A stretch of DNA of 64,000 nucleotides from Nocardia sp. BMG111209 (GTDB lineage: Bacteria > Actinomycetota > Actinomycetes > Mycobacteriales > Mycobacteriaceae), in the NCBI RefSeq assembly GCF_000381925.1, contig NZ_KB907308.1:806001-870000 (forward strand), in the 5' to 3' direction. Positions 51,803 through 61,166 of the stretch are shown piece by piece (positions within the stretch are counted from its first letter, which is position 1; every line of letters begins with the position of its first letter). The notes under the pieces are model-generated. The model had not been told where the DNA came from and did not search any database. It saw only the letters and a list, made by a program, of their open reading frames with translations. The translations under genes were made by a program, and so were the position numbers.

Positions 51803-53551
51803 CTACTTCGCCGGCTCCGCCTCGCCGTGCAGTTCCGACAGACTCTGCTGCACCAGCGCCTCGTGCCGTTCGGCGTCCTCGCGGGCCCGGCTCGGGCTCC
51901 AGCGGCCGGACATCACGAAGATGAACGGGATGAACAGCAGTTGCGCCGCGAAGCAGACCCACCACCACAGCTGCCATTGGCGCGGATTGTCGTGTTGAGC
52001 CTGCTTGACGGCACCGCTGTGCTCGGCCAGATATGCCAGGTCGGCCGGCGGCACCGGATTCGTGCTCAGCTGTCGCAAGCGGGCGATCGCGCCGTTCGGG
52101 TCGGTGGCGACACCGGCCTTGACCAGCTGCTGGACCGCCGCGGCGCCGGCCGCGGGATCAGCCGGATTCGCCTTCAGCGCCGCCAGCGTCTGCGGCGACA
52201 CCGCCGAGATGGTCGCCACCTGCTGCGGGTACTCCTCGACGATCGCCGAGACCCGTGGACCCTGGTCGACCAGGGTGGAGGCCGCCGTCAGCACGAAGGT
52301 GAACACGAACAGCGACACCGTCACCACGATCCGCACGATCCAGCCCCAGATCGCCAGGCCGGTGGCCGTGGCGGCGGGGTTGTGCTTCTCGACGGTCTCG
52401 GTGAAGGCCGCCATCCAGGCGCAGTACGCCAGGCCCAGGCCGATCGCGCTGATCGACATGACCAGGGCGAACTGGTAATACGAGGTGCCCGGATAGGTGG
52501 CCAGCGCCGCGAAGATCCCGGTGGCGACCAGGTTGATCACCACGCCGATGATCATGAACGGCTTGCGCACCCGGACCCGGTCCGACAGCACGCCCGCGAC
52601 CAGCAGCGTGATCGCGTCCGCCACCCAGTACCAGTTGGCCAGCGCGTTGGCCCGTGCCTCGGAGTAACCGAACACGGTCACGAAGTAGATGACGAAGAAT
52701 CCGACGGCGATGTAGTAGAAGAACAGGAACATGCTGATGCCGAAGGCCGGACCGAGGATGTCCAGTTTCAGCAGCTTGCGCCACTGATTCTGGAGCGCCT
52801 CTTCGACATTCAGGCCCTTCGCGCGCGCCTCGATCAGTTCCCGGTCGCGCAGGCTGACCATCAGCTGATCGCGCAGCCGCGGCGACAGCTCGCGCAGCCC
52901 GAAGAACGCGATCACCGCGACCACCAGTCCGACGATGCCGCACACGTAGAACTGGAATCGCCACTGCGGGTGCGAATCCAGCGTGTGGCTGGAGACCTCG
53001 GTGACCACCAGGCTGCCGAGCACCGGTCCCATGGTCCAGAAACTCATCGCCGAGGCGCGCCCCAGCTGGGGTGAGAAGTCCCGGATCAGCGCCGGCGTGG
53101 CGACGAGCATGATGCCCTCGACGATGCTCAGCAGCGCGAACAGCACGTAGTACAGACCGATGCTGTGCGCGTTGGGCAGGCCGAACAGCACGATGGCCGC
53201 CGTGATGAACAGGCCGAACACGACCAGGTTCGCGCGGCCCCAGCGGTCGGCGAGGCCGGCGGTCAGCGAGCCGAAGGCCCCGACCAGGTTGCCGACCACC
53301 GACACCATCACGAATTGGGTGAAGCTGAAGCCCAGATCGCCGATGATCTTGGTCGCGACGGCGCCCGGCACGTACAACTCGTAGTACAGGACGATGGTGG
53401 CGAGCACGGTGATCGCCAGATAGGTGTAGCGGGGAAAGGTGTCCGGGTAGTGCGGAATTGCACGTCGCCAAATCCAGTCGGCGGGGCGGTGGACGGAGGG
53501 GACGGCATCCGGAGTGGGTGCGATCTGATCGAGCACAGGTACCTCGCTCAT
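51803..53551 (-). CDS. MFS transporter with large insertion before the last helix
   Basis: 582 residues, twelve membrane helices, major facilitator signature GSLTAGLADRWGRANLVVFG after TM2 and VLSDRVRVRKPF between TM8 and TM9. The sugar-transporter/metabolite:H+ symporter-like group is likely; substrate not readable. About 100 residues (426-525) between TM11 and TM12 form an Ala/Pro/Gln-rich, probably extracytoplasmic segment (EEYPQQVATISAVSPQTLAAL, LRQLSTNPVPPADLAYLAEH). ATG 53551; upstream in-frame starts exist. Divergent from the SDR gene across ~230 bp. Confidence 0.9.
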   Translation of the reverse strand: MSEVPVLDQIAPTPDAVPSVHRPADWIWRRAIPHYPDTFPRYTYLAITVLATIVLYYELYVPGAVATKIIGDLGFSFTQFVMVSVVGNLVGAFGSLTAGLADRWGRANLVVFGLFITAAIVLFGLPNAHSIGLYYVLFALLSIVEGIMLVATPALIRDFSPQLGRASAMSFWTMGPVLGSLVVTEVSSHTLDSHPQWRFQFYVCGIVGLVVAVIAFFGLRELSPRLRDQLMVSLRDRELIEARAKGLNVEEALQNQWRKLLKLDILGPAFGISMFLFFYYIAVGFFVIYFVTVFGYSEARANALANWYWVADAITLLVAGVLSDRVRVRKPFMIIGVVINLVATGIFAALATYPGTSYYQFALVMSISAIGLGLAYCAWMAAFTETVEKHNPAATATGLAIWGWIVRIVVTVSLFVFTFVLTAASTLVDQGPRVSAIVEEYPQQVATISAVSPQTLAALKANPADPAAGAAAVQQLVKAGVATDPNGAIARLRQLSTNPVPPADLAYLAEHSGAVKQAQHDNPRQWQLWWWVCFAAQLLFIPFIFVMSGRWSPSRAREDAERHEALVQQSLSELHGEAEPAK

Positions 53552-53732
53552 AGGGCCGGCGGCACGGACCCGCCACGACCGAGATCGACGCAGATCAATA
53601 CCGCTGACCACCAAATGTGATCCAGAGCACAAAAGGTAACCAAACATGAATCCGGCGTCAAGTCTAAGTTTTCGCCGACCTGGCCGGGCCGAATGGCCAT
53701 CCGGGTATCGCCACCGAAGTTGACATCGGATT

Positions 53733-53744
53733 CAAGTACACTTG
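53733..53744. promoter_or_regulatory. CAAGTACACTTG inverted repeat, candidate TetR operator
   Basis: Arms CAAGT/ACTTG with a 2-bp centre, about 40 bp upstream of the SDR start at 53783 and in the divergent gap with the MFS gene. TTGACA occurs just upstream (53720-53725). Such sites control acyl-CoA catabolic genes in mycobacteria and nocardiae via TetR regulators. Confidence 0.4.
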
Positions 53745-53782
53745 GGCCGGCTCGAACGGACCCCGTCAGAGAGGACCGCTGG

Positions 53783-54595
53783 ATGCGGATCATCGACAGC
53801 GTCGCCGTCGTCACCGGCGCCGCCGGCGGCATCGGCGCCGCCATCGCGCAACGACTGCTGGAGCAGGGCGGCAAGGTCGCGCTCAGCGACATCTCCGCCG
53901 ACCGGCTCGCGGCCACCGTGGCCGAGCTGGCGGACCGATTCCCCGGCCGGGTGCTCGGCCGGCCCGGCGACGCCGCCGCCGAGACCGACCTCGTCGCGCT
54001 GATCGATTCCGCGACAACGACTCTGGGCCCGGTCGACCTGTTCTTCGCGAATGCCGGAGTGGGCGGCGGACCCGGCCTCGCGGCCACCGACGCGCAATGG
54101 GAACAGGCGCTGAGCATCAACCTGATGGGCCATGTCCGCGCCGCGCGCCTGATGGTGCCGCAGTGGCTGGAGCGCGGCAGCGGATATTTCGTCGGCACCG
54201 CCTCCGCCGCCGGCCTGCTCACCCAGATCGGGTCGGCCACCTACTCCGCCTCCAAGCACGCGGCGGTCGGCTTCGCGGAATGGCTCGCGGTCACCTACGG
54301 CGACCGTGGCGTCCGGGTCAGCTGCCTGTGCCCGATGGGCGTGGACACCGCCCTGCTCACCGGATTCGGCACCGACGAGGCCGCCGACACCCGGCTGGCC
54401 GCCCGCGCGGTCACCGGCGCGGGAAAGGTGTTGCAGCCCTTGGACGTCGCCGATCGGGTGCTCGAAGCCGTAGCGGCCGAGCAGTTCCTGATCCTTCCCC
54501 ACCCCGAGGTCGCGGAATTCCTGCGGCGCAAGACATCCGACCACGACCGTTGGATCCACGGCATGCAGCGTTACCGCGTCACGCTGGAATCCTGA
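53783..54595 (+). CDS. short-chain dehydrogenase/reductase
   Basis: 270 residues. NAD(P) motif TGAAGGIG (11-18), NAG motif FFANAGVGG, catalytic Ser in TASAAGLL and YSASKHA (Tyr-x3-Lys). Classical SDR, probably oxidising a hydroxyacyl-CoA or alcohol intermediate. GAGAGGACC precedes ATG 53783. First gene of a SDR-ACAD-phosphotransferase-thioesterase run with gaps of 18, 5 and 123 bp. Confidence 0.93.
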   Translation: MRIIDSVAVVTGAAGGIGAAIAQRLLEQGGKVALSDISADRLAATVAELADRFPGRVLGRPGDAAAETDLVALIDSATTTLGPVDLFFANAGVGGGPGLAATDAQWEQALSINLMGHVRAARLMVPQWLERGSGYFVGTASAAGLLTQIGSATYSASKHAAVGFAEWLAVTYGDRGVRVSCLCPMGVDTALLTGFGTDEAADTRLAARAVTGAGKVLQPLDVADRVLEAVAAEQFLILPHPEVAEFLRRKTSDHDRWIHGMQRYRVTLES

Positions 54596-54613
54596 CCACG
54601 AGAGGATTTTTCG

Positions 54614-55852
54614 ATGGACATCTTCACGCCGTCCGACCGCTCACTGAAGTACCAGCACGAACTGCTGGCCTTCATGGACGAGCGGGTGTACCCGGCCGAA
54701 CCGGTGTACGAGGAGCAGATGGCCGCCGCCGGCGACCCGCACCACCATCCGCAGATCCTCGAGGATCTCAAGGCCGAGGCGCGCCGCCGCGGGCTGTGGA
54801 ACCTCTTCCACCCGCATCCGCAGTGGGGTCCGGGCCTGACCAACCTGGAGTACGCCCCGCTGGCCGAGATCATGGGCCACAGTCCCGCGCTCGCCCCCGA
54901 GGCGTGCAACTGCGCCGCCCCCGACACCGGCAACATGGAGGTGTTCACCCTCTTCGGCACCGCAGCCCATCACGAGCGCTGGCTGCAGCCGCTGCTGGAG
55001 GGCGAGATCCGCTCCGCGTTCGCGATGACCGAGCCGGGCGTCGCCAGTTCCGATGCCACCAACATCGAGATGCGCATGCGCCGCGACGGCGACCACTACG
55101 TACTCAACGGCCGGAAGTGGTTCGCCTCCAACGCGATGCACAAGAACTGCAAGGTGCTCATCGTGATGGGCAAGACCGATCCGGACGCCCCCAAGCACCG
55201 CCAGCAGTCGATGCTGGTGGTCCCGATCGATGCCCCCGGCGTCACCGTGGTGCGGAACCTGCCGGTGTTCGGTTACCGCGATCGCGAGGGCCACGCGGAG
55301 ATCACCTTCGAGGATGTCCGGGTGCCGGTCGAGGACGTGTTGAAGGGCGAGGGTGAGGGTTTCGCGATCAGCCAGGCCCGGCTCGGCCCCGGCCGCATCC
55401 ACCACTGCATGCGCGCCATCGGCATGGCCGAGCGCGCGCTCGAATTGCTGTGCGCGCGTGCCGAATCCCGAATCACGTTCGGGCAGAAGATCAGTGACCG
55501 CGCCAACATCCAGGACTGGATCGCGGAGTCCCGCATCGATATCGAGCAGGCCCGCCTGCTGACCCTGAAGGCCGCCTGGATGATGGACACCGTCGGCAAC
55601 AAGGCCGCCCAGGTGGAGATCGCCGCGATCAAGGTCGCCGCGCCGAACATGGCGCTGCGGATCGTCGATCGCGCCATCCAGGTGTACGGCGGCGCCGGTG
55701 TCACCGAGGACTTCCCGCTGGCCAGCATGTACGCGCACCTGCGCACGCTGCGGCTGGCCGACGGTCCGGACGAAGTGCACAAGCGGTCCATCGCGCGCGC
55801 CGAACTCGGTAAGGTGCGAGCGAAAGCCGCGCCGGCGGGCGCGGGCGCCTGA
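54614..55852 (+). CDS. acyl-CoA dehydrogenase (ACAD10/11-like)
   Basis: 412-residue FAD flavoenzyme: [19 protein letters not shown] (FAD/substrate loop, about 138-156), [32 protein letters not shown] and [32 protein letters not shown] near the C terminus. Dehydrogenates an acyl-CoA at the alpha-beta position. Its direct neighbour is an APH-type phosphotransferase; in eukaryotic ACAD10/11 these two domains are fused and act on 4-hydroxyacyl-CoAs, which suggests the same job here. Confidence 0.94.
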   Translation: MDIFTPSDRSLKYQHELLAFMDERVYPAEPVYEEQMAAAGDPHHHPQILEDLKAEARRRGLWNLFHPHPQWGPGLTNLEYAPLAEIMGHSPALAPEACNCAAPDTGNMEVFTLFGTAAHHERWLQPLLEGEIRSAFAMTEPGVASSDATNIEMRMRRDGDHYVLNGRKWFASNAMHKNCKVLIVMGKTDPDAPKHRQQSMLVVPIDAPGVTVVRNLPVFGYRDREGHAEITFEDVRVPVEDVLKGEGEGFAISQARLGPGRIHHCMRAIGMAERALELLCARAESRITFGQKISDRANIQDWIAESRIDIEQARLLTLKAAWMMDTVGNKAAQVEIAAIKVAAPNMALRIVDRAIQVYGGAGVTEDFPLASMYAHLRTLRLADGPDEVHKRSIARAELGKVRAKAAPAGAGA

Positions 55853-55857
55853 GGAGT

Positions 55858-56931
55858 ATGCGTATGCCGTCCGACAATTCGGTGACCGAACCGCGGGCCG
55901 TGATCCGTCCCGGCGACACGGGATTCGAGATCGACCAGGCGGAGTTCGATGGCTGGCTGGACGCGCTCGGCCTGGCCTGCACCACCCCGGTGCAGGCCGT
56001 CCGGGTCGGCGTCGGCCAATCCAACCTGACCTTCCGGATCACCGATGCGCAAGGGCGGCAATGGATTCTGCGCCGGCCACCGCTGGGGCACCTGCTGGCG
56101 TCGGCGCACGACGTGGCCCGCGAGGCCCGGGTGATGGCGGCGCTGGCCCCCACCGACGTGCCGGTGCCGCGGATCCACGACGTACGGCACGAGGGCGAGG
56201 TCGCGCTGGTGCTGATGGAATGCGTGGCCGGGCTGGTGCTCGACCGGCCCGAACCCGCGCAGCAGCTGACCCCGCAGCTGCGGCACGCCGTCGGGACGTC
56301 CCTGATCGATACGCTGGCCCGCATCCACGCGGTCGACCTCACCGCCACCGGGCTCGACACCCTGGCGAGCCATTCCTCCTATGCCGCACGGCAACTCAAG
56401 CGCTGGCCGGCCCAATGGGAGAAGTCGAGGACCCGGGACCTGCCGGTGCTCGACCGGCTCACCGAGCGGCTGCGCGCGGCGATCCCCGAACAACGCGAAT
56501 TGTCGCTGGTGCACGGCGATTACAACCTGCGCAATGTGATCGTCTCGCCGGAGACCGGTGCGCTCACGGCGGTACTGGACTGGGAGTTGTGCACGCTCGG
56601 CGACCCGCTGGCCGACGTCGGCAGCCTGCTGGCCTATTGGCCGCGGCCCGGCGAACCGTCGATCCCGGGCGTGGATCTGTGCCTGCTGCCGGGCTTTCCG
56701 CCCCGGGAGGAACTGATCGAGCGGTACCTCGAGATCACCGGCCGCGATCGGAAGGCGTTGGCGTTCTGGCATTCCCTGGGATTGTGGAAGCTGGGCATCA
56801 TCGCCGAGGGCGTCCTGCGCCGCGCCCTGGACAATCCGCGCAACCGGGCCCGGTCGGGCACGCCGACCACCGATCTGGTGGACGAGTTGATCGGGCTCGC
56901 CGATCGGGTCGCCGCCGACGCGGGAATCTAG
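55858..56931 (+). CDS. APH-family phosphotransferase (ACAD10/11 kinase-domain-like)
   Basis: 357 residues, aminoglycoside-phosphotransferase/choline-kinase fold: VRVGVGQSNLTFRITDAQGRQWILRRPPLGHLLASAHDVAREARV (ATP lobe), catalytic HGDYNLRNVIV near 219, and DWELCTLGDPLADVGSLLAYW. With the preceding acyl-CoA dehydrogenase it reproduces, as separate proteins, the ACAD10/11 pair that phosphorylates 4-hydroxyacyl-CoA before elimination. An aminoglycoside role is unlikely. Start at ATG 55858 or 55864. Confidence 0.9.
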   Translation: MRMPSDNSVTEPRAVIRPGDTGFEIDQAEFDGWLDALGLACTTPVQAVRVGVGQSNLTFRITDAQGRQWILRRPPLGHLLASAHDVAREARVMAALAPTDVPVPRIHDVRHEGEVALVLMECVAGLVLDRPEPAQQLTPQLRHAVGTSLIDTLARIHAVDLTATGLDTLASHSSYAARQLKRWPAQWEKSRTRDLPVLDRLTERLRAAIPEQRELSLVHGDYNLRNVIVSPETGALTAVLDWELCTLGDPLADVGSLLAYWPRPGEPSIPGVDLCLLPGFPPREELIERYLEITGRDRKALAFWHSLGLWKLGIIAEGVLRRALDNPRNRARSGTPTTDLVDELIGLADRVAADAGI

Positions 56932-57054
56932 CGATATCGGCGGCAGCGGAGGTGTCGGTGCACCCGGATAGTGTGAGAACAAGCACTCGCCGATCGCCCA
57001 TCTGCAAGTTGCCGGATTGTAACCTGAAAGGGTAATCATCGCAGGAGGATTCCC

Positions 57055-57870
57055 GTGGCGCAGACCGAGCATTCCGAGCCGTACTTCACCGAGGAGGACG
57101 GCGCGCTGCTACCGGCACCGCATTCGCGCAGCTGGTGGACGCCGGGCATGCTGCACGGCCGGCTGCTGGCGGGACTGCTCGCGCGGGCGCTGGAACGCGC
57201 GCATTCCGGCGAGGATCTGCACTTCGCGCGCCTGACCGTCGACATGTTCCGCAACGCGCCGATGGAACCGCTGCGGGTCACCACCGAGCGGGTGCGGGAG
57301 GGCCGCCGCATCCGGGTGGCCGACGCGGTGCTGCATTCATCGATCGGCCCGGTCGCCCGCGCCTCCGCGGTACTGCTGCGCCGCGGGGAGCAACCCACCG
57401 GTTTCGTGCCGAACGTGCCCGAATGGAATGCGCCGCCGCCGGAACAGTTGCCGGACACCATGCGGCCCGAATTCCCGATCCAGATGTTCGACGAGGAGAA
57501 CAAGCCCATCACCTATTGGGGCGACAGCGGGCCGCTGCGCCGCCGGATCTGGGTGCACGAATTCTCGCCGCTGGTTGCCGGAGAGTCGCTGTCCCCCTTC
57601 GTCCGCACCGCGCTGGCCGCCGATGCGGCCAGTCCGATGACCCATTCGGCGAAGAAACTGGAATTCATCAACGCCGACTACACCCTGCTGCTGAGCCGGC
57701 TCCCGATGACCGATGTGGTCGGCCTGGAATCCGGCGGCCACATCAGCGAGGACGGCATCGCCGTCGGCCACGCCACGGTCTACGACATCGCGGGCGCCAT
57801 CGGCCACTGCACCACCACGGCCCTCGCCAACGCGCGCACGGCCGGCAAGCACACGAAGGCCGCACCCTGA
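57055..57870 (+). CDS. acyl-CoA thioesterase-like protein (double hotdog)
   Basis: 271 residues of the TesB-like/acyl-CoA thioesterase group: WWTPGMLHGRLLAGLLARALERAH and FARLTVDMFRNAPMEPLRVTTERVREGRRIRVADAVL in the first hotdog and SPMTHSAKKLEFINADYTLLLSRLPMTDVVGLESGGHISEDGIAVGHATVYD in the second. Probably releases CoA at the end of the preceding pathway. GTG 57055 after AGGAGGATTCCC. The 123-bp gap upstream may hold its own promoter. Confidence 0.88.
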   Translation: MAQTEHSEPYFTEEDGALLPAPHSRSWWTPGMLHGRLLAGLLARALERAHSGEDLHFARLTVDMFRNAPMEPLRVTTERVREGRRIRVADAVLHSSIGPVARASAVLLRRGEQPTGFVPNVPEWNAPPPEQLPDTMRPEFPIQMFDEENKPITYWGDSGPLRRRIWVHEFSPLVAGESLSPFVRTALAADAASPMTHSAKKLEFINADYTLLLSRLPMTDVVGLESGGHISEDGIAVGHATVYDIAGAIGHCTTTALANARTAGKHTKAAP

Positions 57871-57930
57871 TCCGGTGATCACCCACACCGATGATCACAC
57901 GGAACCGGATGCGGCCCAGGCGTTCCTGGC

Positions 57931-59037
57931 TCAGGCGGGCAGATCGACCAGACCCGCCAGCCGCGCGTGGTGCACGGCCGCGGTGCCGTAGGCGATCTGA
58001 TCGGCCTTGGCGCGCTTGAGGTACAGGTGCGCCGGATGCTCCCAGGTCATCCCGATCCCGCCGTGCAGCTGCACGGCCTCCTCCGCGGCGAGCACCGCGA
58101 CGTCGGAACAGTAGGCCTGGGCCAGCGCGGCCGCGACCGACCGGTCCGGATCCCCCTCGGCGAGCGTCGCGGCGGCGTATCGCGCTGCGGCACGGGCGGA
58201 TTCGACCTGGACGAACACATCGGCCAGCCGGTGCTTGACGGCCTGGAAGCCGCCGACCACGCGGCCGAACTGCTTGCGTACCTTCAGATATTCGACCGTG
58301 GTGTCCAGGCACCACTGCGCGATCCCGACCTGCTCCGAAGCCAGCAGCGCCGCACCGGCTTCCAGCGCCTGCTCCACCGCGGCCCGCGCGGCCTCGCCCT
58401 CGGCCAGCAGCGTCGCCTCGACGTCGGTCAAGCCGAGATCGGCGATCGGCCGGGACATGTCGAGCGACACCACGGGCGTGATCCGCACCCGATCGGCCGG
58501 AACGGCGTAGAGCCGCAACCCGTCGGCGGCAGCGGCCGGAACCAGCAGCACCCCGGCGTCGAGTGCGCCTGCGACGGAACGGATCTCACCGGACAGGCGG
58601 CCGTCCGCGGTAGCGGTGACGGTGGGCGCGACCGTGGTGGCCGGCAGCGGCGTCGCCAGCGCGGCGATCGTACCCTCGGCGACCTCGGTGGCCAGGTCAC
58701 GGGCCCCGGCGGCGAGCAGGGCGGTCACGGCGACCACCGAACTGGTCAGGAACGGCACCGGCGCGACCGCGGCGCCCAGTTCCTCGAGCACCACCGCGGC
58801 CTCGCGGGCGGTCGCCCCGGCGCCGCCGAGATCCTCCGGCACGAGCAGCCCGGCGAGGCCGACCTCGGCCGAAAGCGTCTGCCACAGCGCGGGATCCGCG
58901 GCGGCGCCGTCGTACAGCGCCGCCACCTGTGGCGCCGACAGCCGGCGCGACAACACCGATCGCACCGACGCGCGCAGCGCCTCCTCGACATCGGTGTACA
59001 GCAGATCCACATCCGCACCCGGCGGGACTGCGCTCAT
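57931..59037 (-). CDS. acyl-CoA dehydrogenase, smaller subunit type
   Basis: 368 residues: N-terminal helical ACAD domain, a middle domain with low identity to the FAD/substrate loop, and a C-terminal domain with VRKQFGRVVGGFQAVKHRLADVFVQVESARAAARYAAATL and AVQLHGGIGMTWEHPAHLYLKRAKADQIAYG. Adjacent ACAD genes of unequal size like these form alpha2beta2 heterotetramers in steroid and other side-chain degradation (for example ChsE1-ChsE2). ATG 59037 with GGAG upstream, 49 bp after the partner gene. Confidence 0.9.
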   Translation of the reverse strand: MSAVPPGADVDLLYTDVEEALRASVRSVLSRRLSAPQVAALYDGAAADPALWQTLSAEVGLAGLLVPEDLGGAGATAREAAVVLEELGAAVAPVPFLTSSVVAVTALLAAGARDLATEVAEGTIAALATPLPATTVAPTVTATADGRLSGEIRSVAGALDAGVLLVPAAAADGLRLYAVPADRVRITPVVSLDMSRPIADLGLTDVEATLLAEGEAARAAVEQALEAGAALLASEQVGIAQWCLDTTVEYLKVRKQFGRVVGGFQAVKHRLADVFVQVESARAAARYAAATLAEGDPDRSVAAALAQAYCSDVAVLAAEEAVQLHGGIGMTWEHPAHLYLKRAKADQIAYGTAAVHHARLAGLVDLPA

Positions 59038-59086
59038 CGGGACGACTCCTTCCACGAAATCCTGTGTCCGCCGAGGGTTACGCTGC

Positions 59087-60268
59087 TCATCGGGGCAGGT
59101 CCTTCCACGGAATGCCTTTGTCGCCGCGCGGTTCCGGGGGCAGGCCCAGGACGCGCTCGCCGACGATGTTGCGCAGCACCTCCGAGGTGCCGCCCTCGAT
59201 CGAATTACCCTTCGCGCGCAGGTAGCGATACCCGGCGTCGCGGCCGATCATGTCGACCTTCTCCGGCCGCCGCAGCGTCCAGTCGCTGTAGCGCAGCCCG
59301 TCCTCGCCGAGCAGTTCCAGTTCCAGGCCGCTGAGCTGCTGGGCCAGCCGGGCGAAGGTCAGCTTCAGCGCCGAGCCCTCGGGACCGGGCCGGCCCGCGG
59401 CCAGCTTCTGCCGCAGCCGCGCGCCGGTCAGCCGCGCGACCTCGGCGTCGACCCACAATTTCAGCAGGCGCACATGCAGTTCCGGATCGCGCAGTTCCGG
59501 ATGCGCACGCCAGGTCCGGGACACCGGGCCGATCATGCCGCCCTCGCGCGGCGACGCGTTGCCGCCGATGGCCACCCGCTCGCTCATCAGCGTCGCGTTG
59601 GCCACCTCCCAGCCCTGGCCGACCGCGCCGAGCCGGTTCGCATCGGGAACCCGCACATCGGTGAGGAACACCTCGTTGAACTCGGCCTCACCGGTGATCT
59701 GCCGCAGCGGCCGCACCTCGACGCCGGGATCGGTCATATCGCAGACGAAGTAGCTCATGCCCGCGTGCTTGACCGCGTCCGGATCCGACCGGGCCAGCAG
59801 GATGGCGAAGCGCGCGTTCTGCGCGCCGGAGGTCCACACCTTCTGGCCGTTGACGACCCAGTCGTCGCCGTCGCGGACCGCGCGGGTGGCGACCCCGGCC
59901 AGGTCCGAGCCCGCGCCGGGCTCGCTGAACAGCTGGCACCAGATCTCCTCGCAGGTGAACAGCGGCCGCAGATAGCGCTGTTTCTGCTCGTCGGTGCCGT
60001 AGGCCAGGATCGTCGGCGCGGCCATCCCCAGGCCGATCGGGTTGCGGCCACCGTCGGTGTCCGGCGCGCCGGCCGCGGCCAGCAGGGTGTTCACCTGGTT
60101 CTGGAGTTCGCGGGCCAGGCCCAGCCCGCCCAGGCCGACCGGGAAATGTACCCACGCCAGCCCGGCGTCGAAGCGGGCCCGCAGGAAGTCCACGGTGCCG
60201 GTGGTCGCCGGATCGTGTTCGGCGAGCAGCTTCGCGACCCGGGTCTCGATCTCATCGATGCCGGTCAT
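59087..60268 (-). CDS. acyl-CoA dehydrogenase, larger subunit type
   Basis: 393 residues: LAWVHFPVGLGGLGLARELQNQVNTLLAAAG, CQLFSEPGAGSDLAGVATRAVRDGDDWVVNGQKVWTSGAQNA (FAD and substrate contacts, about 110-152), and a C terminus with GNSIEGGTSEVLRNIVGERVLGLPPEPR. Likely pairs with the 368-residue protein downstream. ATG 60268 abuts the stop of the SDR gene, so TetR-independent translation coupling in one operon (SDR-ACAD-ACAD) is very likely. Confidence 0.92.
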   Translation of the reverse strand: MTGIDEIETRVAKLLAEHDPATTGTVDFLRARFDAGLAWVHFPVGLGGLGLARELQNQVNTLLAAAGAPDTDGGRNPIGLGMAAPTILAYGTDEQKQRYLRPLFTCEEIWCQLFSEPGAGSDLAGVATRAVRDGDDWVVNGQKVWTSGAQNARFAILLARSDPDAVKHAGMSYFVCDMTDPGVEVRPLRQITGEAEFNEVFLTDVRVPDANRLGAVGQGWEVANATLMSERVAIGGNASPREGGMIGPVSRTWRAHPELRDPELHVRLLKLWVDAEVARLTGARLRQKLAAGRPGPEGSALKLTFARLAQQLSGLELELLGEDGLRYSDWTLRRPEKVDMIGRDAGYRYLRAKGNSIEGGTSEVLRNIVGERVLGLPPEPRGDKGIPWKDLPR

Positions 60269-61033
60269 TCACACACCACCTGTCAGAGTCACGCCGCCGT
60301 CGACGACGACCACCTGGCCGGTCAGCCAGGCGGCATCGTCGGAAGCGAGAAAGGCTGCGACGCTGCCGATGTCCTCCGGCACGCCGAGCCGTTGCAATGG
60401 ATAGGCCCTGGCCACCTCGTCCTCGTGGCCCTCGTAGAGCGCGGTCGCGAATTTGGTCTTGACCACGGCCGGCGCGATGGCGTTCACCCGGATCTTCGGA
60501 CCCAGTTCCACGGCCAGTTCCTGGGTCAGATGGATCAGCATCGCCTTGGTCGCGCCGTAGAAGGCGATGCCGGGCGCGGGCTTCAGACCGGCGACCGAGG
60601 CGATGTTGACCACCGCGCCGCCGTGCTCGCCCTGCCACGCCCGGTGCGCGCCCTGCACCCAGGCGATCGCGGACAGGCAGTTCACCTCGACGGTCTTGCG
60701 GGCCGCGCCGAGATCCAGGTCCAGCAGCGGCCCGTAGACCGGGTTGATGCCGGCATTGTTGACCAGGACGTCGAGCGAACCGAAGGCGGCCAGCGTGCGC
60801 TCGATGACCTCGGCCCGATGGTCGGGATCGTCGGCGCGCCCGGCGACCGCGAGCGCGTGCTCGGGACCGCCGAGTTCGGCGACCGCCTCGTCCAGCGCCT
60901 CCTGCTTACGGGCGGTGACGCAGACCCGGGCGCCCTCGGCGACCAGGCGCTGCGCGACGGCCAGCCCGATGCCCCGGCTGGCGCCGGTCACGATCGCCGT
61001 CTTCCCCTCGAATCGGCCCAACGTTCGACCCAT
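60269..61033 (-). CDS. SDR-family oxidoreductase (FabG-like)
   Basis: 254 residues. TGASRGIG (17-24), NNAGIN, catalytic NIASVAG and YGATKAM (Tyr-x3-Lys), C-terminal LTGQVVVVDGG. Classical FabG/3-hydroxyacyl-CoA dehydrogenase-like SDR. ATG 61033 (MGRTLGRFEGKTAIV) after GGAAGGGCGG is chosen over the longer open frame to 61126. Leads the ACAD operon; the 133-bp gap to the TetR gene is its probable promoter. Confidence 0.92.
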   Translation of the reverse strand: MGRTLGRFEGKTAIVTGASRGIGLAVAQRLVAEGARVCVTARKQEALDEAVAELGGPEHALAVAGRADDPDHRAEVIERTLAAFGSLDVLVNNAGINPVYGPLLDLDLGAARKTVEVNCLSAIAWVQGAHRAWQGEHGGAVVNIASVAGLKPAPGIAFYGATKAMLIHLTQELAVELGPKIRVNAIAPAVVKTKFATALYEGHEDEVARAYPLQRLGVPEDIGSVAAFLASDDAAWLTGQVVVVDGGVTLTGGV

Positions 61034-61166
61034 CGAATACCGCCCTTCCGCTGTCGTTTCGCTCGCGCGCACGACCAGACTCCCCAAATCCGAACCCGAC
61101 GTCAAGTTCATCCTCAGGCGGGCCACTCGCGCGCCGGCCCACCACAGTGGTAGCAGCCCGGCCCGC

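Noticed and set aside
55858..56931. Aminoglycoside resistance gene
   Set aside because: The APH fold is shared by many kinases; the neighbouring acyl-CoA dehydrogenase and ACAD10/11-like motifs point to acyl-CoA metabolism.
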